Of a stretch of DNA of 64,000 nt, positions 11,422 through 22,517 are shown in pieces. Position numbers and translations under genes: made by a program. Positions within the stretch are counted from its first letter, which is position 1, and each line of letters opens with the position of its first letter. Source of the DNA: Pleurostoma richardsiae (lineage: Eukaryota > Ascomycota > Sordariomycetes > Calosphaeriales > Pleurostomataceae); NCBI GenBank assembly GCA_030052745.1, contig JANBVO010000067.1, positions 61,455 through 125,454 of the forward strand. The letters run 5' to 3'. The notes under the pieces are model-generated. The model did no database searches. It saw only the letters and a program-made list of their open reading frames with translations, and was not told the DNA's origin.

Positions 11422-12914
11422 TCAAGCGGCATCGGCGCTGGCAACAGGCGGCGCTACGCGGGTCAGCTGCGAGCCGGCGCGGACGATGCGGTGGCCTTCC
11501 GAGTCGTGGATGTACGACACATCCTTGTTCTCGTACTGTGCGCGCTTCCAGATCTCAACCTCGCTGCCGCCGCGGAGAACGCCGACGCGCATGGTGCTGA
11601 GCAGGTTGTGGGCGGCGTTGGAGTGGTTGTAGACGCCACCGTTGAAGACGGCAGTGGCGTCCTTGCCGATGGCGAAGGAGATGAGATTCTTGCCGCCGGG
11701 GTGCTCCTTGATGAAGTCGGTCACATCGTGGATGACACCGGCGATGGCAATAAGACCCTTGCCGCCCTTGGCCTGCGCGACGAAGTCGTCCCAGTCAACC
11801 ACCGGCAGCTGCTCCAGCGGGACACCCCAGTCGAGTGTCGCCCGCTTCTGATCCAGCTTCTTCTGGAGCTGCTGCAGACGACCCTTCTCGATTTCGTTCG
11901 CGCGGAAGGTCTTGAGGTCATACGCCAGACCGAGCTGCTTCCACACCCAGATGCACCACTTGGTAGGGTCGTACTGGTACCACTCGATGGCGTTGCGGTA
12001 GTCGGACGGGAACTCGTGGTGGAAGTTGTGGTATCCCTCACCGAGGGTGACGAGGGCGGTGATGACGTGGTCACGAGGAGAGTTGCGGTCGTCAAAAGGC
12101 TGCTCTCCGAGCCAGTGGGCGAGCGAATTGACGCAGAACGTGGCCTGCTGGATGAAGAAGATGCGGAGGATGCCGGCATAAACAAAGCCGCCGATCCAGT
12201 CGTTCCAGCCCAGGCCGCAGACGAGAGTCGGGAAGATCAGCGACATGAAGAGGACGCACTTGATGTAGTTACGGTGCTGCCAAACGACAACAGGGTCGTC
12301 GTTCAGGTCGCTGATGTCGGTGCGGCCAATCCGCTTCGGGTTCTGCTTCATGACCATCCATCCGATGTGGGAGTACAGGAGACCCTTGCGCACTGAATAC
12401 GGGTCCTTCTCGGTGTCGGTATATCTGTGATGGGCGCGGTGGTCTCGGGACCACCACCGGGCAGAGCCCTCGACGGCGCCAGCGGCAACAGCAGCAAGGT
12501 AGATCTTCAGAGGGAGAGTCGCCTTATAGCACGAGTGTGCCCAGAGACGATGGTAACCTGCAAGCCGAGTCAGTCTCCAGGTCCTTCACAGAGCCGGCAC
12601 GGTGTGAAGCTAAAGGCGAGTGTTTGTGCCATACCTGCTGTTATGCCCAGGCCGCAGTGGAAATAATAGAAGACGGAGAAGAGCAGGGTCTTAAGAGTCA
12701 GGGGGACCCAGTACGCAGAAATCATGCCGCAGAACGGGATGAAGAGGATGAATGTGGTGTTGAGCCAGTTGACGTGCTTGTACCAGTTCTTCATCGTCAT
12801 GGGCTGCTCGGTGATGTGCGGCTTCTTCGGGTCGTACTTCTTCCTTGCCGGCACATAGTCGGTGGTCCCGTCAGGGAAGGCCTCGGCCTGTACGAAGGTG
12901 GACGAGGAGGCCAT
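11422..12914 (-). CDS. OLE1: Delta-9 acyl-CoA desaturase with C-terminal cytochrome b5 domain (OLE1 type)
   Basis: Endoplasmic-reticulum stearoyl/palmitoyl-CoA delta-9 desaturase, which makes oleic and palmitoleic acids using electrons from its own cytochrome b5 domain. Exons 12635-12914 and 11422-12557 give 471 residues; the 78-nt intron falls immediately before the first histidine box. All three boxes are present: HRLWAH, HRAHH and YHNFHH, with hydrophobic membrane stretches before the first and between the second and third. The C-terminal b5 domain carries the heme-binding HPGG motif and a second His in [13 protein letters not shown]. The length is slightly short of yeast OLE1 (about 510) because of a shorter N terminus. 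The start ATG lies in a CC-ATGG context. A TATAAAT element lies about 180 bases upstream. A long open frame on the opposite strand is a by-product of the biased codon use. Confidence 0.97.
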
Positions 12915-15182
12915 GGTCGTTCCGGGAGCTTGACCGAGAGGGTTGAACAGTCCCGAATCAAAAGAGAACGAACGCTCGGTAGTGATGGACCTCTCTGTCG
13001 AAGAGAAGAGCCCAAGGGTGGTGAAAGAGAGGGCAGTGGGGGTTGAAGGAGAAAGAAAGGGACTCGGGTCAAACCGTTGGGGGGAGCAAAAAAGGATTTA
13101 TATCAATGGAGACGATGGCAACTTGGTGAGTGTGGGCAAACAAGCGGGGAATAGCTGAGGCCGTCGTTTGGCTCCACGAGAAAGGAGGACCAGCTTGGGC
13201 TGGCGCAGTTCCAGACAGTCCCCAGTGGCCAAAAGCCCAGCAGGAAGGCGGGGAATTGTGGTGCTTGGTCTGCTGGGATGTAAGTTTGTCCCTTGCAAGG
13301 TATTTGCTCCGTGTTTACGGTACGCAGTTTCGTACTGCAGGTTTGCGGCAAGGCCGGGTACCCAACGTATCTTGCATACAAGGCGTACGTACGTGCGGAT
13401 GCACAGCCGGACAGCTCTTGTCCCGGATTCACTTCGCAAAGTGGCCAGATGGAGGAGCGTCAGGGCTGTCAATGATGCCGCCTGTTGGCCTGTTGGGGAC
13501 GGTACAAGGTACTCGCGGTCCCCCTACGAATGCGGCTGGCTGAGGATACAGAGGGGTTCCGTGGATGCCGGATGCTGGCCGCGAGCCTGTGACTGTCGAC
13601 GCGATAACCTCAACTACCGCAGACTACCGCGAAGTGGTGCTTCACAAGCCAGACATCAGCTCACAATCGCGGACGCAGCCGAGGATGGGATGGATCCGTG
13701 GATGCTACACCTGCCGGCCGGTCAATCGTGTCATGGATCGACCGGGGCGGGGGAGTTCATCAAAAGCGGCGACTGCCCTCGCTGGGCCTCTTTTTCCCAG
13801 AATTGCAGCTCCTCCGTTTCGCCGTGGCCTTTTGTTGAGCCAAAATGTTGGGAAGGGGCGGCCTCTGATTGGCGGCTGAGGCGCCATTCCTCGGGTCGAT
13901 AACACCGACGAAAGAGGGATACGGCGAAAACGGGTAACTTATCTACCTATTACAGAGGTACTTAGGCAAGGTACCCGCCTACACTGCCAGATCTGTGCTA
14001 CTCCGCAAAATTATCTTGAAATCTGGCCGTGGCACTTTCTCCATATTTGGCGGGCAATGCATTGCCCAAACAGGCGAGTCCTTCTCTAATGAGTTGCCAT
14101 CTGGTGGACTGCAAATGACGTGATGTCAGCAGTCCCCAAAGGTTGGACTAAACGTATTACCGTACCAGGTGGAATATGCAGGGGCCGGCTGATAGGGCTA
14201 CGAGGGGCCAGGGCCACAGGCGGCGTCCTAGGACCCGCCCAGGACCCTGGCCGCCGTTCCAGCGATTCCCCCAACATTCTGCCTCCAGGGCCCCTCGATG
14301 GAGAAAAAGATTGTCGCAGCTACAGAGGGGCTTTGGATTTCCAAGACAAGCTTGACAAGCTCATACCTTCTTTCTACCTCGGCATCATTGTTTGCCACAT
14401 GCAAAAGAGACAGTCAACCTCATTAGTTACGCGTAAGGAGGCACCCTTCATTTCAACGACGTATCTCGTCCTTACCTGCTACGTAATACGGAGTAGATTC
14501 CCCATTGGCGGCTCTCAACCTCTGGAGCCTCCCTTGGACCGTGCGCAAGGCAATGGCGGAAAAGCGATCTTTTGTTTCATCATCTGACATAGTCACGTGA
14601 CAAGGAGCTCCCACCTATCCTTCTGGAAGCTTTGGAAGCCCTTAACGATGCGGCTACACTATTCCTGATGTGGCAAAGCGTTTCTCGGCTATTGCGCCAC
14701 TTCCGCTCCCGACGAGGAGCGACGCTAAAGGTCTTGGAGAATGCCGGACTCCGCGAGTTGGGGGTCCACGAGTTCAGCAAGATTGAGAGCCGCCGCCAGT
14801 GCTGCTCCGGATGAGGGCTCATGTGAAAGCGCGATTCTTCTCCCTTGAAAAGAAAAGGTTTTTTTACTATCACACAGGTATCCACCAGCTAGGCTTTCTT
14901 GCTGCGCCTAGCTGAACGGCATTGCTCCCTAATCACGAAACAGTCCTCCCCCGTCGTCCTGTCCCAACCACAAGGCCCTTAACTGTGCTATATCCCATTA
15001 AGCAACAATATGCAGCCATATCCTAACTGGCATATACCCTTCGCTTGCTTGCGCCACGGGTCTTGTGTTTTTAAAAAGAAGGGAATGATCATGACAAATG
15101 GTAGTATAGACAACAGTCCGAGATGAAAGAGAGAAACGTGACGAAACAGCCAGAAAAACATGCGAACCATTTTACCTTGTCA
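12915..15182. other. 2.3-kb region upstream of the desaturase
   Basis: Lies between the desaturase start and the 3' end of the kinase, both on the minus strand, so most of it is probably desaturase promoter and leader. It holds a TATAAAT box near the gene and a minus-strand CCAAT at 13868-13872. Several open frames of 100-240 codons occur, but they are arginine/tryptophan-rich, lack family motifs and look non-coding. Confidence 0.4.
13096..13102 (-). promoter_or_regulatory. TATA-like box upstream of the desaturase
   Basis: Read on the minus strand the sequence is TATAAAT, 182 bases before the desaturase ATG. The spacing leaves room for a fungal transcription start and 5' leader. This is the only good TATA match in the proximal promoter. 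Confidence 0.4.
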
Positions 15183-18142
15183 TTAAACATTCACTGTCGT
15201 ACCCGTCGAGACACCCATGTCATCCTCGTCAATGACGCCGTTCTTGCGAATCGCCTCCTCGTTCGACGCATCGTACGCCGATCCACAGCCCCTGAGGTCG
15301 TCAGGCACCTCGTGCAGGACGAAGGATGTGGAGGAGTGGTTCGACGGCGGACGAGGAGACGCCGTTGGTTCTACCTGTGCTCTTTCTGTCGTTATTCCTG
15401 CTGCTGATTCCGAGGAAACGTGCTGGTCTCCTGAATCTTGCTTTGCTTCTTCGTCTTCCGAAACAATCTCTCCGCTTGCGCTTTCATTCTCTTGATTTTG
15501 TGCCCCAGCGCCCGCCAGAGATGATGCCATGTTTTCTCCCAGCCTGTTATTCTGGACCGCGGGTTCTGTGGTCCCCGCTTCATGAAAAAGAGGCTTCTCT
15601 GGTGCCGCTTGCTCCTCCTCTATGTGCTCGCCGTCCTTGACGGCGTGGGGCTCCCTGTCTTCGACTGCCACTTCTTGCAAGTCTGTGACGATGTCGGCAT
15701 CCCGCCCTAAGGGGATTGGCTCTTGCTGTGGGTGCTGTGCCTGTCCTTCAGCGGGCTCGGCAGCTGACCCTTCCACCTCTGCTATCTTGACTACGTCGGC
15801 ATCCTGAGTAGCGTCGGCTGACTGGAGAGGACCCCCTTCTGGCGGCTTCACCGCCGTTGGTGTCGATTCCCCAGGTGTTTCCGCTGGTGGCCCTTGACCC
15901 TCAGCCTCAGTTGCAACAGCCTTGCTCTGATTGACTCTCTCTCGTGACGGTCCACGGAGCGACTGTTCGGCTGTGGGATTTGGCGGGACAGACTCCCTGC
16001 TCATCTTCGGCGTCTCGCTCGTCTCTGGCTCCGATCTCTCCGTTTGAGTAGGCGGTATATCGCTAATAGACTGTGCATCGGCGCTATTATACCGGTAGTC
16101 TTTCCACGCCGGCACGGCACGAGGGTTGTAGCGAGGACCCTCGCGGCTGTCGCGATTGCTCGGCCCCGGGCTCGGTGGGGATCTACCCCTTGTAGGGAAG
16201 TAGTACGGCTCATTCGACATGCCGGATGGCGGGTCCACGTACGTGTGCCCGAAGCTCACATATGACCAGTCATTCGGGCGCTGCACAGTGCGAATCTTCG
16301 GGCCACCATTCGTGCGGTAGCCATCCACGAAGTACTCCTGTATGGATGTGCCGTCGTCGACCGAAATGGAAGGTGGATCGAGCTGGTCGAGGTCGCCGTT
16401 GCTATCCTCCGGATCAGGAAACAAGCCTAAGAGGTTGACTGCCTGCGCCCGCAGCCGCGGATCCTCTGCTAAACATGTCTCCACCACTGTCCGATACCAG
16501 TGCGGAACGTCTACTTCAGGGCCGAGCACCAGAGGTCTTCCGTGAGATTCCGGTTCATCCTCCTGCAGCGCCAAGGCCCAGAGCACCATCCCTAGCTGAT
16601 ACAGGTCAGACTTGACGCCGATGTACATGGAGATCCGCTGGTTGCTGTCGATGAGAGGAGTTGCTTCTGGCGGTTCCCACCCAACGGGACAACCCCGCCT
16701 GTTGATGTCTATGATTTTAGCATTATCATCATGGTCGATGACAATGTTCGAGAGGGTGAAGTCTCCCTGGACAAATCCGGCCTCATGGATGTCTGAGAGA
16801 CCCTCGACAATCTGTCGAGCCCACTTCTCTCGCGTGGTCCAGGGCAGAGTGTGATCGTTGTCGAAGATGACATCGATCAGGGCGCCCTGCTCTGCGTAGC
16901 TGATGAGCAGACCTTTAACATATTCGTCCTTGTCATCCACGATGACGCCGTAGAACTGAATCACATTGTGTGAATAACGTAGTCGGCTGAGAGCGTTGAT
17001 CTCATAGAGGAACTCGTCCACGGTATCCGGACCGGGTATCTCCTTTTTTATGAGCGTCTCGCCGTTGACTCTCACTTTGTACACGAAGCCGGACATGTGA
17101 GAGTCGAAATCGATGTCTCTCTCCTTGACACGCCTACATCTCAGATGCTCAATCATGCGGACTGTGGGGTAATGAATGACTTCCTACAGATAGCATGGGT
17201 CAGTACATCAACCCGTCGGTTTTTCAACTGCGTGAGACAAACATTAACATCTTCTACAACATGCACATGGAGCCGGCCGTCCGTAGTCTGTAGCTTAAGG
17301 TTCGTCACTGAGTCATAGAATTGTATGTCGACGAGGCTCTCCCGGATGGCTTCGTAAATCTTGGCACTCTTGTCGCGTTGGAACTTTGTATGAAGGAGGT
17401 CAATCTCAAGAGAATTGTCTGGGGCATTTCGATAGTCGAGTGATATGGTGACCCGCCTCCACAGCGTGGCACGCTCGCGATAAGTGACGAAGAACTTCTC
17501 CCTCTTGGATTTGTCTCGGAAGTGCATTGACAGATTGAGGATCCACTTCGTCTCGAGCTCCTCGTGTATCATGGTATCATACTGTGATGTGGTCATGGAG
17601 GCGGCGTCAGCGATGGACGCAGTATCGTGCATATGATGGTCATCATTGACAACACCAACTGCAGCCTGCACATCGTCGAGGCTACGTCGAAAGTCCCCCC
17701 TGTTAGGACTTGTTGGCAATGACGGAACGAAAGGATGCCCAGTAAGAGTGTCGTCGTGAGCGAAGTCCGGGGCGCTAGCCCGGGGCTCCGACTGGCATTG
17801 TGAGCCCAGTTGGGAGCTGTGCAACCTCCTGTCGACCGAGACGGCCCTCCGTTCAGCGGGGGTTGGCTGCACGGGCTCGAGTTTGGTGCGCAGCTCTGAC
17901 TGCTGTCTCTTGAAAGTTTGCGCACGGGGCAGGCCGGGTACTACCTTTCTCGAGACTCGACGTATAAGCCCGGGCCGTTGGTCATCCTCGAGCTCTTGGG
18001 GCTCCATAACGGTGTCCGTCCGGGACAAGTCACAGTCACCGCCGGCTCCGTTCTGGCCAAACATCCGTCGCCATAAGCTCTGTCTGGTATTGTTATCGGC
18101 TGCTGTGAGGGGCTCCTGCGGGGGCAGGTCGCTTTGAGCCAT
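15183..18142 (-). CDS. Fungal protein kinase-like protein with divergent catalytic loop
   Basis: Predicted protein kinase of a fungal-specific type. Exons 17243-18142 and 15183-17183 join through a 59-nt phase-0 intron (HVVEDVN to EVIHYPTVR), giving about 966 residues. The N-terminal 300 residues contain a disordered part and a conserved globular part with RDKSKREKFFVTY. The kinase domain covers roughly 305-560: LIKKEI offers the ATP-binding Lys, the catalytic loop reads GFVQGDFTLSNIVID (HRD replaced by VQGD, with Asp and Asn kept), the metal-binding DFG is DIN, and GWEPPE stands where APE is expected. Asp, Asn and Asp are retained, so activity is plausible. The last 350 residues are acidic, Pro/Glu/Ser/Thr-rich and probably disordered. 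The start ATG is at 18142; the frame upstream opens only with GTG. The target is unknown. Confidence 0.85.
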
Positions 18143-21100
18143 GGGAGGAGCTGCCGGGGGGATGTGACAGGACTTGGGCACTGCCGTGGCTCAACAGGAG
18201 CGCAGCGTCGAGAAGAGCAGCAACCCCGGGGATGTATGCGCAGGAAAGAGGAGACTGTGCGGGCGCTGCTGCTGTTATGGAGCTAGGTATGGGGCCTCGG
18301 GCGTCGGTGAGGACCGGGGCTGCTCGAGGCACGCGTTGGCGGCAGCAGCAAGGAACAGGGCGGGCTGGCTTGACGCACGACGCATAAGAGGCGGTGCTAT
18401 TCCTGCGCAGGTATCCTGAGGAGAGTTCTGGAGGGCCGAGTCAGAGAGGAGAGGCTGCGCTCGGAGGGGAGGGGGGGTTGGGTGAGGCGAGCAAAGCAAG
18501 ATGGAGCAGGTAGCTAGGCTCACATTAAGCGCGGGCGGCCATGCAGGTATCCGATGCGAAGGACATCAGACGTATGTGAGCGGCGGAGGGTCATTGCAGG
18601 ACGTAACCATGTGTGTTCGGACGAGCAAGCGAGAATGACAGACAAGCGAACGAAGGCGACGGAGCAACTGCGGTCAGGCAGGCAATATGAGGGAGAGCGA
18701 TGGCTGAGGTGACGAGCTGCCAGCCAGCACAAGCACGAGCAGGGGGGACTCCGCTTTTGAGGCGATCGACAAGCAATTGGGCCCCGAGTGCTGGCCCCGG
18801 TCGCTCGGCTGCACCAGGTCGTGTGTTCCGGCGCCTCCTCAAGCCACCTTAGCGCATCCGCAGAGAGCGAAGAACGGGCGGAAGTGCGCAAAGGGTGGGT
18901 AGACAGACTGACTGACTGCACGGGGCTGGTGCGGCCACCACCAACTGACGTCGATACTCTCTCTACTGTGTATACGGTACTGGTACGAGGGTGGAGGTAT
19001 GATGTACCCCTGGGTGCGTGTTACACGGATTGACTCTGTCAACATTCCCTGCACTCGGCTCGCAGCGGTTTGGGGCGAGATAGGTAGGTACTGTACTGCG
19101 TAGGGAGTACTATTCAAGGCATCGACATCTATCCTCCTCCCCCCGTGTCTGAATTCTCGAGGTGGGAGGCTGGAAGTTGCCGGGCTAGTACGTTTAGAGG
19201 GGCTGGGGTGGGCTGGTGGGTGGGTCGCACACACGTGTAACAGCCGCACTGGGGTCGTTCGCAGCTTCCAGGAATGCCCAAACACACACGATGGCTGTAC
19301 AGCCGTAGTTACACCAGGATGCCTCGTGCACCTACGCACATCAAGCTCGCACTGCATCTCCACGTAATACCTGTAACTCAGGTATCTCGTCCCGCGAGGA
19401 ACTTCCAATTCCTAGGTGCGCGGGGGAGACCCTCACAGGTATCGGAGGCAGCCCACACGACCTTGAGCCACCATCTTTCTGTACACAGGTACCGGAGTAC
19501 ATCACAGAAACCCCCCCCGGAAATCACGTTGGACAGCGAACATGTTACATTGGCGGCGGGAAGTGAGGTATTTGAGGTCGACATGACATGTGTGATACGG
19601 TCCGCCCGCCGTGGCCATGCCCATTCAAAGATCGCGCAATCAACCAACATGCGGAATATACGTCCTCCGTGTCTTGTCCTCTTTCCTATCTCTCAATGCA
19701 ATATCACCCCCCTCCAGAGAGGATTTGAGGTATTCTTTACGGCTCGACATCTAATTTGACAATGAAGCCGATAAGCCGAAGTCTTCGGTCTCTCTTGGGT
19801 GACTCTCCACGGTAGTCCTCACCCCTTTACCGCCTTTGTCCCGACAATCCAAGATGTGCAATTCCAGAGCCCCTTCTTCCCCCCCTTTTCTGCCTTTTGG
19901 TCCTCGGTCAGGGGCACAAGTCCCCTGCGCACAGCAAGGTACGGGCTGTTAGCTCCGGTCTAAAAGGTTGCTGTCCTGTGTGTCGGTGTGCGCCTTCTGG
20001 TCGTTTCCAGGGCATCGGCGTCTCTTACCGCTACTTCGGAAACCGTTGTCGTTGTCTCAGCTTCGGAGCCAATGCGCGCCACGTGCATCGCGATCTTTGC
20101 TTCTGTTGCCTCGTTTTTCGCCCGTTTTGGCAGCGGTCACGACGAGCCAGGAATTGGGCCGGTTCCGGCTCTGCAGAACCTCTCTTCCGGTGCCTCAGCA
20201 TCGCAGTCTGGGGGGCAGATCATCCCACGGCTACCGTCATCCCTCGCAAGCATTCCAAGAACAACCCCCATGAGCCAATTGCCAACGCATCGACGCCATG
20301 CTGCCAATGAGGACCTGCAGCTCTCCGCCCACCACGACCGCTCCTCGGCCGATGTACTCGCAACGCACGCTTGCGGTCACGGCGCTGGTCGTCACGGGAT
20401 TCGTGCGGCCAGCGAAAGGGAGGGCAGCATTGGACCAGATTATTCCTGGCGGAGTTGAACTGATCCCACGGGGTGCGAGGCAGACTCGCTCATGTTTGGT
20501 CAATTCGCACCGCGTGCCAGGCCGACTGAGTCGATTTCTGCCGCTTAGGGTCGGGGTGGCACCGCATGAGCGGACGAGGTATCTAGCATGTAGGGAGACG
20601 TGAAGCTTCGCTCTTGTGACAACTGACATCAGCGCAACACCAATTGATTTACAGACAGACAGGACGAACCGCTGCCGGTCGCCCTCCGCTAATACTTGTC
20701 ACTTGTCATCGTCAGCCCGAGTATTGCGCACAAGAAACGGCACCAACCAAAGAGGGCCATTAAATGCTCGTTTTATTGTTCCGCCGTTGACATGCAGCAA
20801 CACCCCCCGGCGCGTCAAATCATCAGCCCTGTCTGGCGAGGCCAACGTCATGCCTTGGGAGGGGCTCCGAGTTCTGGTTACTGCTGCTGAAGTGCCCCTC
20901 TCCAGCCCGTTTTCCCTCGGGCTTGGGCATCAACGGAAGGCCCGGTACGGCGCGGCCAGCTAACTAAAAGCGTCTGCGGCCTCACAGTTGTGAGGCTGAC
21001 GGCAGCGAGAGACTGGCCGCCAGTGAAGCCCGCGCCAGCGCAGGAGGCGCACACTTCAGGCTGCTACGGCCTAGCATCCAACTTTGCAGCTCTCGGCTAG

Positions 21101-22517
21101 CCTGGAATGTCTTGAAGCCAGAGAGCATAGCGCTCTCCCACAGATACTTCTGCTCACGCGGGCATCGGAAATCCCGAATCACGCTCGCTGCCTCTGCATG
21201 CCAACGTCGTACTGCTGCCATTGTCAACTGGCATGATGACCCCTTGGGCGGGTGAAACCAAGAGAGAAGAGCCCTGACGTTAGATGGACTCCACACGCGT
21301 TACATGTCTTTCTTTTCGTGCGGTGCCAGCGCAACGCCGGTGCAGACTAGGAGCTCTCCTAAGGGACCAGCCCAAGAAGGCTCCTCCCGCGATCGGATCG
21401 ACCGTTTTTCAGGGATGGCCTGTTTTACTTTAAACTGTGTCCTGCGCGAGCAACCAACAGCAACCGCCATACACTTGCCATTCCTAAAGCCACGTCCGCG
21501 GTGGTTGGCTTACATGCTGTACTCCGTACATAATCCGTACTCACACCTACCTTAGCTGCTGTAGTCCCCTCCATCGAGGAAACAAGGATGGCTCGCCCAG
21601 CATGCGACCCTGTCGTTACCAATGTGGGGTTATGCACTGGCCGCATCAGCATCGTCACCCGCGCGCTCTTACCAATGAACAAACTGGCGTCGTTGGGCAT
21701 CAAGACCCCCAGGACACCGACTGGGAGCAGGGGGAGAGTGATGATGAATTGGCTTGCAGGGACTAAGACCATTGACAAGTTTTCAGATTGCTGAGCAAGC
21801 GGATCTGGAGACTACTGCAGCAGTAGGCACACTCGGAGCTCGCAAAGCGAGGCGCAGCGCTTGCCCCCCCCTTACCCACAGATCCGTTTGCCAGCGCGCG
21901 AGCGCTGATGCAGCCGGAGGCATTCTCTGTCAAGCACATGGCCCGGGGAAGCACCCACTAGACAACGTCGCCGAGCTCCGGACGCCACGAAGCACCAAGC
22001 TCGGATGCAGCGTCATTTTAAGGGTGCGTGTCCTCGACACGTCGTGCTGCAACGGTATGGTTGAGAGGCAGACATGTCGACAGGTAGATTGGAAGAAAAT
22101 AGGCGGGAAACTCGGGTTCTCTGTTGCTCCATCGGTGCCCTCGACCACCGGAGTAGTGCACGGCAGCGTCTCTTCTGGCACGACCGCTCTTCGATCCCTT
22201 TATTCCCTCCCCCGTTATTGATACAATGGGATGGCAGTTATACGTGTAATATACATCTAAGACGCCCTATGACATGAGAGTAGAGGTGGTATGTGTCGGC
22301 GAGCGACGGGCAGCCGTTGTCAAAATCATCACCCCTTTCGCCCATGATGAACGCCCAGGATTCCCCCCTCCGCGCGCAATGCTCTTATGTAGCAGTAGAA
22401 TAGTGTCGAAAATCAACCCCTCGTCTATCAAGATATGCAAAACGAACAGCGGGAGCCGCATCGGGCACAGTACATGTCTAAGCGGCACTCGTTGGTGCCG
22501 CTTAGCAGTGAATGCTC
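18143..22517. other. 4.4-kb gene-poor region
   Basis: The largest gap in the window, between the kinase start and the Lon stop. Open frames up to 190 codons occur on both strands, but none shows motifs, sensible introns or a convincing start. A 156-codon frame at 19988-20458 has the least random composition. The first kilobase is probably kinase promoter. No repeats, transposon ends or RNA genes were recognised. Confidence 0.4.

Noticed and set aside
11491-12396. 301-codon open frame on the plus strand
   Set aside because: It lies exactly opposite the desaturase exon, has no motifs, and results from GC-biased third positions.
13168-13902. 244-codon plus-strand frame upstream of the desaturase
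   Set aside because: Arg/Trp/Cys-rich random-looking sequence without motifs, overlapped by other equally long frames.
18839-19408. 189-codon minus-strand frame in the large gap
   Set aside because: No motifs, poor composition, and no plausible splicing partners.
19988-20458. 156-codon plus-strand frame
   Set aside because: Composition is slightly protein-like, but it has no family match, no supported start and no neighbouring exons. Left as a lead, not a gene.
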